This document shows positions 5,526-12,152 of a stretch of 12,505 bases of DNA, one piece after another. Location of the stretch: NCBI GenBank assembly GCA_945885485.1, contig CAMCYT010000061.1:1-12505 (forward strand), in the 5' to 3' direction. Both the position numbers and the translations under genes were made by a program. Within the stretch, counting starts at the first letter, position 1. Each line of letters starts with the position of its first letter. The notes under the pieces are model-generated. The model was not told the DNA's origin and did not search any database. It saw only the letters and a program-made list of their open reading frames with translations. The stretch comes from Prosthecobacter debontii (GTDB lineage Bacteria; Verrucomicrobiota; Verrucomicrobiia; Verrucomicrobiales; Akkermansiaceae).

Positions 5526-7559
5526 ATGCTCACCCTAGCACTCACCGGCGGTATCGCTTCTGGAAAATCCACGGCCGTTCGCCTTTTCCAAGAGTTCGTT
5601 CCAGACATCGTCGTCTTCGATTGCGATGCCTCCGTGAAAAGCCTGCTCGATACCCCGGAAATCAGCTCCGCCCTGAGCGAACATTTCGGCAGCTCTATCA
5701 TCGATCCTGAATCAGGAAAAATCATCCGCGAGAAACTCCGCCTCGATGTCTTCGGAAATCACGAAAAACGCCAGCTCCTCGAAAGCATCCTCCATCCCCG
5801 CGTCCGTGAGGAATGTCTTGCCCTTAAGGAAAAATCTCTTATACAAGGGGCGCGGTGCTTCCTTGCCGATGTCCCGCTCCTTTTCGAAAACGGTTTCGAT
5901 TTCGGCTACGATCAAGCGATCACCATCGCCACCACCCGTGCCACCCAAGTCGCCAGACTCAAAGCCCGCAATGGCTGGAATGACGATCTAATCGAGTCCG
6001 TGCTCGCTGCCCAGCTTCCCGTCGAAGAAAAAATCTCCCGTGCGGACATCGTCTTCTGGAACGACGGCCAACCCGATACCCTCAGAGCGCAAATCCAGCG
6101 ATTCTGCAAAATATTTCCCTCACTCTCCATGTCAGACCCCACCGAACCCACTTCCGCCGCTCCCGAAACCGAAGCGCCGGAACAAACCATCGCTGTCGTT
6201 CACGAAACGCCAGCCCAGTTACAAGCTGAAGAACAACCATCTGCGGTATCCAGTGAGCAACCCACTCCCCAGCCTCGCGAAGAACGCGTCCCCTACCCAG
6301 TTCCTGAAAACATCGATCTCAATGAGTTTCGTCTCAAACCCCTCGCCGAACTCCAAAAAATCGCCGCCGACCTCCCACGCAAAATCCAAGGCGGCATCAC
6401 CAAGACCCAGTTGATTTACGAAATCATCTGCTTCTACACCATGAACGGCACCAACGTCACCTGCGAGGGCGTGCTTGAATTTGGAAAAGAACATTTCGCG
6501 ATGATACGCGATCCACATCGCTCGTTCCGTCCTTCCCAAGACGACATCCACATCGGCGGCCCCGTCCTCAACGACGCCAAACTCCGCAACGGCCAGCTCC
6601 TCAAAATCAAAGTCCGTCAGCCCGTCCAACGCGACAAATACCTCACCACCGCCGAGATCATCGAAATCGAAGGCATGCCCGCCGCCGAATGGGTGGAGCC
6701 GCAGGATTTTGATAAACTCACCCCGATGTTCCCGGATGCCCGCATCCACCTCGAAGGCGAAGGCACCGAATACCTCGGCGTCCGCGTCATCGACCTCATC
6801 GCCCCTCTCGGCAGAGGCCAGCGCGGCCTCATCGTCGCTCCTCCTCGCGGCGGCAAAACCATCCTGCTCAAACAGATCGCCAAATCGATCAAGGCGAACA
6901 ACCCAAACATCGAGCTCGTCATCCTCCTCCTCGACGAACGCCCGGAAGAAGTCACCGACTTCGAGGAAACCGTCAACCTACCCGTGTTCGCATCCACCTT
7001 CGATGAAACCCCGAAACGCCATGCACAGGTCGCCGATCTCGTGATCGCCCGCGCCCAACGCATGGTCGAGCTCGGTAAACACGTCGTGCTTTTGTTAGAT
7101 TCTCTCACCCGCCTCGCTCGCGGCCACAACTCCGCCATGCAAGGCGGCCCTATCGGTTCCGGTGGTGTTTCTCCTGCGGCTCTTCAGAAATCCCGCAAAT
7201 TCTTCGGCACCGCCCGCAACATCGAAAACGGCGGTTCCCTCACCATCCTCGCCACCGCCCTCGTCGAAACCGAATCCCGCCTCGACGACGTGGTCTTCGA
7301 AGAATTCAAAGGCACCGGCAACATGGAAGTCCGCCTCGACCGCGAACTCGCCGAACGCCGCGTCTTCCCCGCCATTCACATCCCCCAATCCGGCACCCGC
7401 AACGACGACCGCCTCTACCACCCCGACGAATTCAAAAAAGTCATCGACGTCCGCAAACAACTCGCCGCCCTGCCTATTGGAGATGCGCTGGTGACGTTGT
7501 TAGATAATCTCAAGCCGACGAAAACCAATGCGGAGTTTTTGCTGCGTGGGTTGAGATAA
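5526..7559 (+). CDS. coaE-rho: Dephospho-CoA kinase fused in frame to Rho factor
   Basis: One uninterrupted frame of 677 codons. Residues 1-201 are a complete CoaE: P-loop TGGIASGKST (7-16), D32/D34 in VVFDCDAS, HPRVREE (90-96), DVPLLFENGFD (115-125) and a lid with TRATQVARLKARNG (137-150). CoaE phosphorylates the ribose 3'-OH of dephospho-CoA, the last step of CoA synthesis. Residues 202-677 are a complete Rho helicase, described in the next entry. CoaE proteins usually end near residue 200, exactly where the Rho part begins with a methionine (M202), and no stop codon lies between. The product may be one bifunctional chain, or Rho may start internally at 6129. An ATG at 5487 would add 13 residues but lies inside the REP-like doublet, so I prefer 5526, where the sequence begins MLTLALTGG as CoaE should. 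Confidence 0.85.
   Translation: MLTLALTGGIASGKSTAVRLFQEFVPDIVVFDCDASVKSLLDTPEISSALSEHFGSSIIDPESGKIIREKLRLDVFGNHEKRQLLESILHPRVREECLALKEKSLIQGARCFLADVPLLFENGFDFGYDQAITIATTRATQVARLKARNGWNDDLIESVLAAQLPVEEKISRADIVFWNDGQPDTLRAQIQRFCKIFPSLSMSDPTEPTSAAPETEAPEQTIAVVHETPAQLQAEEQPSAVSSEQPTPQPREERVPYPVPENIDLNEFRLKPLAELQKIAADLPRKIQGGITKTQLIYEIICFYTMNGTNVTCEGVLEFGKEHFAMIRDPHRSFRPSQDDIHIGGPVLNDAKLRNGQLLKIKVRQPVQRDKYLTTAEIIEIEGMPAAEWVEPQDFDKLTPMFPDARIHLEGEGTEYLGVRVIDLIAPLGRGQRGLIVAPPRGGKTILLKQIAKSIKANNPNIELVILLLDERPEEVTDFEETVNLPVFASTFDETPKRHAQVADLVIARAQRMVELGKHVVLLLDSLTRLARGHNSAMQGGPIGSGGVSPAALQKSRKFFGTARNIENGGSLTILATALVETESRLDDVVFEEFKGTGNMEVRLDRELAERRVFPAIHIPQSGTRNDDRLYHPDEFKKVIDVRKQLAALPIGDALVTLLDNLKPTKTNAEFLLRGLR
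6129..7559 (+). CDS. rho: Transcription termination factor Rho (module or internal start)
   Basis: The second half of the coaE-rho frame, 476 residues counted from the ATG at 6129. Rho is a hexameric RNA-dependent ATPase that releases untranslated transcripts. In order: a Pro/Glu-rich flexible stretch (5-60), Rho N-domain (about 64-105), cold-shock RNA-binding domain (about 112-185, with GVLEFGKEHFAMIRD), Walker A APPRGGKT (237-244), LLLDERPEEVTDF (266-278), Walker B VVLLLDSLTRLAR (319-331), Q-loop GPIGSGGVSP (340-349), KFFGTARN (357-364) and EEFKGTGNMEVRL (391-403). The full length is normal for Rho, which argues that it could be made as a separate protein. The pyrimidine-rich bases before this ATG resemble those before coaE, rnpA and yidC. 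There is no Shine-Dalgarno sequence. The domain identity is certain; a separate start is a hypothesis. Confidence 0.6.
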   Translation: MSDPTEPTSAAPETEAPEQTIAVVHETPAQLQAEEQPSAVSSEQPTPQPREERVPYPVPENIDLNEFRLKPLAELQKIAADLPRKIQGGITKTQLIYEIICFYTMNGTNVTCEGVLEFGKEHFAMIRDPHRSFRPSQDDIHIGGPVLNDAKLRNGQLLKIKVRQPVQRDKYLTTAEIIEIEGMPAAEWVEPQDFDKLTPMFPDARIHLEGEGTEYLGVRVIDLIAPLGRGQRGLIVAPPRGGKTILLKQIAKSIKANNPNIELVILLLDERPEEVTDFEETVNLPVFASTFDETPKRHAQVADLVIARAQRMVELGKHVVLLLDSLTRLARGHNSAMQGGPIGSGGVSPAALQKSRKFFGTARNIENGGSLTILATALVETESRLDDVVFEEFKGTGNMEVRLDRELAERRVFPAIHIPQSGTRNDDRLYHPDEFKKVIDVRKQLAALPIGDALVTLLDNLKPTKTNAEFLLRGLR

Positions 7560-7618
7560 TCCCCAATGCGCGCCGTCAATTTGCTTGCGAGAGTTATGGG
7601 TATTGCTAATTTGTTTGA

Positions 7619-8227
7619 ATGATTTATCCAACGAAGTTTGCAATTTTTGCGTTATTTTCTGTCCTGCCAATCGCAGCGCAAACCACCAAGGGTGAGCCGT
7701 TTGAAGAAGCTTTGCGGGAATCACTTAAGCAATACCGTGCGGGAAACATCGTCGAATCAACAGCGGCGCTCAATCAGGCCAAAGCCGTTTTAGAAAAAGT
7801 CCAATCGACGAAAATGGACAATACCCTACCAGCTATTCCCGAAGGATGGTCGGCAGATGAAATGAAAACCGAAGATGTTGGACCTTTGCTCGGCGGGGGC
7901 AAGGTCGTGAAAAAACTTTATAAGAACAAAACGGGTCAGCAACAGGTCCAACTGGAAGTGTTTTATGGATCAAGCCTGATCAAGCTCATACGTGGTCTGA
8001 TGGAAAACGAAAGTATTGCCAAAGGACAAGGTTATGAAACAAAAAAGGTGAACGGCGAAAAAGTATTGGTCAAAAAAATCGATGCTAAAAATTATGAGCT
8101 CAGCATGCCAATGGATGACGTCATCATGGTTCGCCTAACAGGAAAAGAAGCCGCTGATGAAGCATTAATGCTTAAAATGATGCGCGATCTGGATCGTCAG
8201 AAGATCAAAGATTTGGTGAAACCTTAA
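7619..8227 (+). CDS. Secreted protein of unknown function
   Basis: A 202-residue protein I do not recognise. The N-terminus MIYPTKFAIFALFSVLPIAA followed by Q looks like a Sec signal peptide with cleavage near residue 20, so the mature part should be periplasmic or exported. After it comes a helical segment, EEALRESLKQYRAGNIVEST (29-48) and following, that resembles a single TPR-like helical pair. The rest is charged and soluble with no cysteines: GPLLGGGKVVKKLYKNK, then an alpha/beta-looking part with LEVFYGSSLIKLIRGLM. It starts 59 bp after the coaE-rho stop in the same direction, with no visible terminator between, so cotranscription is possible. It converges with the M20 peptidase gene. 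The 90-bp gap after it (8228-8317) shows no convincing terminator. Confidence 0.8.
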   Translation: MIYPTKFAIFALFSVLPIAAQTTKGEPFEEALRESLKQYRAGNIVESTAALNQAKAVLEKVQSTKMDNTLPAIPEGWSADEMKTEDVGPLLGGGKVVKKLYKNKTGQQQVQLEVFYGSSLIKLIRGLMENESIAKGQGYETKKVNGEKVLVKKIDAKNYELSMPMDDVIMVRLTGKEAADEALMLKMMRDLDRQKIKDLVKP

Positions 8228-8317
8228 TGCACTACCAAGCCAAGTAACGAGAACAGGATTCAACTCAGAAACTACTTTAAATAGTTGCTGGTCATTTCTG
8301 GTTAAAAGAATGCTTCT

Positions 8318-9649
8318 CTACTTAGCTAGCTCCTCCAGCAAAGCCTGATTCAGACGAATCCCAGCCTCGAAGTTTTCGATAGGAAAATTTTCGTTCGGTG
8401 AATGAATCTGGGCATCCGAGAGAGCGAGTCCGAGTAGAAGTGTGTCGACGCCGAGGATTTCGCGGAAGGCTTGGACGATGGGGATGGAGCCGCCTTCGCG
8501 GATGAGCATGGGCTCGCCGGGGAAGGTGCGCTTGAGAGCGCGTTGGGCTGCTTTGCCGAAATTGGAATGTGGATCGCAGGCGTAGGGCTTGCCATCGTGG
8601 CCGTCCTCGATGACGAGTTTCACGCCGGGTGGGCAATGTTTTTCGAGATGAACTCTTAAACGTTGCAGGATGATTTGCGGATCTTGATCGGGGACGAGTC
8701 GGAACGAAAATTTCACGAAAGCCTCGGAAGGAATCACCGTCTTCGAACCTTCGCCTTGGTAGCCGCCACCAATCCCGTTGACCTCTGCGGTCGGGCGCGC
8801 AAACACGCGTTCGGCGGAGCTGTAACCTAGCTCGCCAAAGCTCGCGGGTGAACCGGTAACTTTCAGATAATCCTGATCGGAAAGTCCGGGAACTTTCGCC
8901 CACATTTCACGCTCCCAAGCCTCGAGTGGACGGACTTCGTCATAGAAACCCTCGATAGCAACCTTGCCTTCGCCATCGTGAAGCGAAGCGACGAGTCGCG
9001 CGATCGCAGTGGCGGGGTTAGCAATCGCACCTCCGAAGATGCCCGAATGCAAATCTCTAACAGGTCCGATGATTTTCACTTCCGCGCAAGTAATACCGCG
9101 CAAGCCGTAGCCAAGAGTTCCGGTGTTAGGCGCGACCATTCCCGTATCGGAAATGGCGATGATATCGCATTTCAATTCATCGCGATGCGCTTTAAGAAAC
9201 GGCGCGAGATTGGGAGAGCCGATTTCTTCCTCGCCTTCGAAAAGGAAAATCAAGTTCACGGGAAGTTCGCCGTTGGCTTCGAGAGTTTTTCCGACACCGA
9301 GGATGTGAGCGAGCATTTGACCTTTGTTATCGGTGGCACCGCGTGCCCAGATTCTACCATCGCGGATTTCTGGAGAAAACGGCGGGGAACTCCAAAGCTC
9401 AAACGGATCGGCAGGTTGGACATCGTAGTGACCGTAGATCAGGACGGTTTTGCGATCCGCCTGATACTTGTTTCTCGCGATGACGATGGGATGCCCGGGC
9501 GTTTCATGAAGCTCGGTGGTGAGCGGCATGGCGGAAAGTTTTCTGATAATCCATTCCGCACAATTGCGCACATCCTGCCGATGCTTGGAATCAGTGGAGA
9601 CGCTGGGGAAAGAGAGAAAAGTGAAGAGTTCTTTGAGATCGTCCGTCAT
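8318..9649 (-). CDS. M20-family metallopeptidase (dipeptidase-like)
   Basis: A 443-residue cytoplasmic enzyme of the M20 di-zinc peptidase group, closest in style to the carnosinase/dipeptidase branch (CNDP2-like). Active-site residues are all visible: H74 and D76 in GHYDVQP, bridging D107 in ATDNKG, general base E141 and ligand E142 in EGEEEIGS, D168 in ISDTG, and H416 in IHSPNE. H201 in DLHSG marks the dimerisation (lid) domain, about residues 180-330. It probably hydrolyses dipeptides or similar small peptides; the exact substrate is unknown. The ATG at 9649 gives the expected short N-terminus before the first conserved block and has no Shine-Dalgarno sequence. It is divergent from tonB, and about 130 bp separates its start from the tonB operator. 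Confidence 0.92.
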   Translation of the reverse strand: MTDDLKELFTFLSFPSVSTDSKHRQDVRNCAEWIIRKLSAMPLTTELHETPGHPIVIARNKYQADRKTVLIYGHYDVQPADPFELWSSPPFSPEIRDGRIWARGATDNKGQMLAHILGVGKTLEANGELPVNLIFLFEGEEEIGSPNLAPFLKAHRDELKCDIIAISDTGMVAPNTGTLGYGLRGITCAEVKIIGPVRDLHSGIFGGAIANPATAIARLVASLHDGEGKVAIEGFYDEVRPLEAWEREMWAKVPGLSDQDYLKVTGSPASFGELGYSSAERVFARPTAEVNGIGGGYQGEGSKTVIPSEAFVKFSFRLVPDQDPQIILQRLRVHLEKHCPPGVKLVIEDGHDGKPYACDPHSNFGKAAQRALKRTFPGEPMLIREGGSIPIVQAFREILGVDTLLLGLALSDAQIHSPNENFPIENFEAGIRLNQALLEELAK

Positions 9650-9773
9650 GCTGCGGGGAAGCTATGTCATCAAATCGCAAGGGCAAAGGAAAACGGTAGC
9701 TTGAAATCAGGCTTTTTATCCATCTTGGAAACTTTTTCAGTGGCGGAAAAAGTTGAGTCGCCTCAAAAACCCC

Positions 9774-9802
9774 TTGCCTTATTGAGAATATATCTCAATA
9801 AT
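9774..9802 (+). promoter_or_regulatory. tonB operon promoter with Fur-box-like operator
   Basis: A -35 box TTGCCT (9774-9779) and a -10 box AATAAT (9797-9802) are spaced by 17 bp. A palindrome with perfect 9-bp arms, TTATTGAGA (9779-9787) and TCTCAATAA (9793-9801), covers the spacer and the -10 box. Its core TGAGAAT-A-TATCTCA has the 7-1-7 form of Fur boxes. A repressor here would block RNA polymerase. Fur is the likely binder because the genes downstream are tonB, exbB and exbD; this is inference. Confidence 0.6.
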
Positions 9803-9820
9803 ACCCATGTTGGCTATGTC

Positions 9821-9828
9821 GAAAGGAG
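9821..9828 (+). promoter_or_regulatory. Strong Shine-Dalgarno site that fixes the tonB start
   Basis: GAAAGGAG lies 8 nt before the ATG at 9837. It selects this ATG over the in-frame ATGs at 9807 and 9816, which precede the site. The predicted transcription start near 9809 also excludes 9807. It is the only clear Shine-Dalgarno sequence I see before a gene start in the window. Confidence 0.7.
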
Positions 9829-9836
9829 CTACTTAC

Positions 9837-10493
9837 ATGCTGAATGTGATCACACTGGCCGCTTGGCTGAGTGCAGCCCTGGGAACATGGATTGGGTTTA
9901 GTATACACCAGAATTGGACCGTGGCATTTGCGGTGAAACCGATGCCGCTGAGTGTGTTGACCAGCGTTGATATAGCCACCAATGAGACGGTTGAAGTAAT
10001 TACCGATGAAGCGCCAACAAAGGTGGCAGTTGAGCCCGCAGCAATGACATTGCCGGCACCCCCAGCCTTGCCCGAGATCCCGCCAATGGCGGAACTACCA
10101 GACATTCCCGAGATTCCGGTTTCTGTGATACGCACCACCGCACCAAAGGTCGCCAGCAAACCAAGCACGCCCGCCACTCCCACAACACCGAAGTCGAATC
10201 AGTCAAACACTTCAGCACCCAGCACTGCAACCTCGCTATCTCTGGGTGTTGGCCCAGGCCGTCAGCCTTCGCCCTCATATCCTTCGCAAGCGCGACGCAA
10301 CAATCAGCAAGGCACGGTCGTCGTGGAGTTCCTGGTGGGTGTCGATGGAAAGGTGCTTAACGCTTGGCTGAAATCACCCTGTCCTTATGATTCGCTCAAC
10401 GATTCCGCGCTCTCCACGATCCGCAACCGCTGGCGTTTTCCGGAGGGACCGGCGCGCCGTTACAAAATCTCAATCATTTTCCAACTTAACTGA
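9837..10493 (+). CDS. tonB: TonB-family energy transducer
   Basis: A 218-residue protein that passes energy from the inner-membrane ExbB-ExbD complex to outer-membrane receptors for siderophores, vitamin B12 or carbohydrates. It shows the TonB order: an N-terminal membrane anchor (about 4-23, ending in H24), a long Pro-rich periplasmic spacer (about 58-130 with repeated PEIP, PDIP and KPSTP units) and the C-terminal TonB domain (146-218). The domain has the conserved YP pair (148-149), GTVVVEFLVGVDGKV (159-173) and a final KISIIFQL strand. It is the first gene of an operon: exbB starts 6 nt after its stop. The start at 9837 is set by a strong ribosome site. Expression is probably repressed by a Fur-like protein. 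Confidence 0.93.
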   Translation: MLNVITLAAWLSAALGTWIGFSIHQNWTVAFAVKPMPLSVLTSVDIATNETVEVITDEAPTKVAVEPAAMTLPAPPALPEIPPMAELPDIPEIPVSVIRTTAPKVASKPSTPATPTTPKSNQSNTSAPSTATSLSLGVGPGRQPSPSYPSQARRNNQQGTVVVEFLVGVDGKVLNAWLKSPCPYDSLNDSALSTIRNRWRFPEGPARRYKISIIFQLN

Positions 10494-10499
10494 TCCCTT

Positions 10500-11156
10500 A
10501 TGATGCTCTCTCATATCCTTGTAGAATATTTTGAAAAAGGCGGCGATATCATGTGGCCAATGGCCCTTCTGTTTTTTTTGGCTGTTTGTGTGATTCTTGA
10601 CCGCGCGATTTGGTGGGTGTCCCTACATTCAAAAGTGCGATCTGAAAAACAAGTGCAAGCTCGTGAAACTCTGGGCTTAGGGCAGTTCAATGAGGCTTGG
10701 AAAATCTGCGAGAAAGAGGCTGATCCATATCTGCATAACTTGCGTGATGGATTATCACACGCTGCAACTTCACCCTTGGCCGCAATGCAATTACATGCCA
10801 GTAATTTGTTAGAAAAATCCGAGTCTCGCCTATGGATACTCAGCACGGTGATTACTCTTGCACCGTTACTTGGATTGCTCGGCACAGTGGTCGGCATCAT
10901 GGGCTCGTTTAATTTTATCGGTAATGATCAGTTGGCTGTAACGAAAGTATCAGGAGGGATCGCTGAGGCTTTGATCGCAACGGCAGCGGGTCTAGGCATC
11001 GCTATTTTGTGTCTATTGCCATTCAATTTTTTCCGCAAGAAAACCCATTTATTACGCGGTAAGTTAGAACATTGGATCAATCATTGCGAATTACTCGCCG
11101 GAGCTGCCAAATCACATGGTCACGATCTCGCGGATTTCAAAGCGCCTCATCTCTGA
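10500..11156 (+). CDS. exbB: ExbB/TolQ/MotA-family proton channel protein
   Basis: A 218-residue inner-membrane protein forming the proton-channel pentamer with ExbD and energising TonB. Three membrane helices are visible (about 19-37, 112-135 and 156-176) with a cytoplasmic loop between the first two, the ExbB layout. The family signature lies in APLLGLLGTVVGIMGSF (121-137) and GGIAEALIATAAGLGIAI (152-169). Two ATGs are adjacent (10500 and 10503); either could be used. It starts 6 nt after tonB and ends 6 nt before exbD. Assignment to the TonB rather than the Tol system rests on the adjacent tonB gene and on the absence of tolA, tolB or pal. Confidence 0.92.
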   Translation: MMLSHILVEYFEKGGDIMWPMALLFFLAVCVILDRAIWWVSLHSKVRSEKQVQARETLGLGQFNEAWKICEKEADPYLHNLRDGLSHAATSPLAAMQLHASNLLEKSESRLWILSTVITLAPLLGLLGTVVGIMGSFNFIGNDQLAVTKVSGGIAEALIATAAGLGIAILCLLPFNFFRKKTHLLRGKLEHWINHCELLAGAAKSHGHDLADFKAPHL

Positions 11157-11162
11157 GCTATC

Positions 11163-11588
11163 ATGCCCGTTAAACTCTCCACTAATGCCGACCAAGATGG
11201 TCACGACGATGCACGCATCGAGATCGTGCCTCTCATCGATATCATGTTTTTCTTATTAGCCAGCTTCATGCTGGTGAGCTTAAGCATGACTCAGCTCAGT
11301 CGCGTGCCAATCGAATTGCCCGATGCACAAGCAGCATTATCCGAAACATCTGCACCACCTTTTCATTTCGCCCTAAACGAAGAAGGCGTCATCACACTGA
11401 AAGATGAAATTTTAACGCCGACAGAAGTCACAGAGCGACTCGCCGCGTTGGAAAAGCGCGATGAAGTCAATGTCCTCATTGCTGCGCATGCGAACGCACG
11501 GCACCAGCAAGTCATGCGTTTGCTTGATGCGGTGCGCGCGGCAGGCATCGAACGCGTGAGTTTTGAAAGCAAGACGCCGAAGCCATGA
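11163..11588 (+). CDS. exbD: ExbD/TolR-family biopolymer transport protein
   Basis: A 141-residue partner of ExbB. A short cytoplasmic N-terminus leads into one membrane helix (about 21-43) with the conserved proton-carrying aspartate D26 in the segment IVPLIDIMFFLL. The periplasmic domain (about 50-135) has the family fold, including ITLKDEILTPTEVTERL and ending VRAAGIERVSFESK. The gene lies 6 nt after exbB and overlaps the next gene by four bases (ATGA, 11585-11588), which suggests translational coupling. Confidence 0.93.
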   Translation: MPVKLSTNADQDGHDDARIEIVPLIDIMFFLLASFMLVSLSMTQLSRVPIELPDAQAALSETSAPPFHFALNEEGVITLKDEILTPTEVTERLAALEKRDEVNVLIAAHANARHQQVMRLLDAVRAAGIERVSFESKTPKP

Positions 11589-12046
11589 AGCAAAATCTTT
11601 TCACTATCGTCAACGCGATTGGATGTTTGGTGCTGTTGGTCATCGTCGTCTTGCAATGGCAACAAAGCGAACATCAGCGCGAAGCTTATCGCACCATACA
11701 GATCAAGGAACACGCAGCGAACGAAGCGAAAGCGGAAGCTGTTACACGGGCCGATGCGTTGATGCTTGATCTAACCGAACTGAAGCGTTCCTATATGGAA
11801 ACCCAAAAGACCGCCGATGCAGCGGGTCTAGATTACCAGCGGAAGCTCGAAGAGTTAGGCACCACCAAGGCCGCCTATGATCAAGCCGCTGCCGAGCGCG
11901 ATGCCCTTCAAAAACGTATCACCGAATGGGAGGCCGCATTAAAATTACGCGACCAAACGATCACCGAACAAAATGCCTCGATGATTGCCTTACGCAAAAA
12001 ACTCGACGAAGCGATCGTCCAGTTGAAAAAAGCGGGAGCAAAGTAA
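11585..12046 (+). CDS. Membrane-anchored coiled-coil protein of the tonB operon
   Basis: A 153-residue protein I do not recognise as a named family. It has one N-terminal membrane helix (about 6-23, FTIVNAIGCLVLLVIVVL) after three residues with one lysine. A long charged helical region (about 28-150) rich in Ala, Glu, Lys, Gln and Leu follows, with heptad-like spacing typical of coiled coils. There are no cysteines after C14 and no enzyme motif. Its start overlaps the exbD stop by four bases, so it is the fourth gene of tonB-exbB-exbD. The topology (short N-terminus inside, helix outward) would place the coil in the periplasm. A structural or accessory role with the ExbB-ExbD-TonB complex is a hypothesis from context. 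Confidence 0.82.
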   Translation: MKQNLFTIVNAIGCLVLLVIVVLQWQQSEHQREAYRTIQIKEHAANEAKAEAVTRADALMLDLTELKRSYMETQKTADAAGLDYQRKLEELGTTKAAYDQAAAERDALQKRITEWEAALKLRDQTITEQNASMIALRKKLDEAIVQLKKAGAK

Positions 12047-12119
12047 ATGAATGAATGCTAGGAATTTACTTTTTCACCTAGGGTGGAAAATACATTGAAG
12101 AGCCAGTCTGCGGAAGAGG

Positions 12120-12137
12120 AAAAAGGGGGTTGTCCCC
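12120..12137 (-). terminator. Weak candidate terminator of the MFS gene
   Basis: On the minus strand, GGGG (12137-12134) and CCCC (12129-12125 region) form a short GC stem with a 4-nt loop, followed by TTTTT (12124-12120). It lies 15 nt after the stop of the MFS gene. The stem is only 4 to 5 bp, so the call is tentative. Confidence 0.3.
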
Positions 12138-12152
12138 GACCTAAATCCCAGT

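Noticed and set aside
6219..7138. Long minus-strand open frames opposite coaE-rho
   Set aside because: They lie fully within the conserved Rho coding sequence, have low-complexity composition and no motif; they arise from GC-biased codon use.
8268..8290. Possible terminator between the secreted-protein gene and the M20 gene
   Set aside because: AACTA/TAGTT makes only a 5-bp AT-rich stem with no T-tract, too weak to call.
9807..9836. Upstream ATGs at 9807 and 9816 as tonB starts
   Set aside because: They precede the strong Shine-Dalgarno site, and 9807 lies at or before the predicted transcription start. The TonB anchor begins properly at 9837.
8978..9901. A 307-codon open frame on the plus strand opposite the M20 peptidase gene
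   Set aside because: The minus-strand frame carries a complete set of M20 active-site residues. The plus-strand frame has no recognisable motif and runs into the tonB promoter and start.
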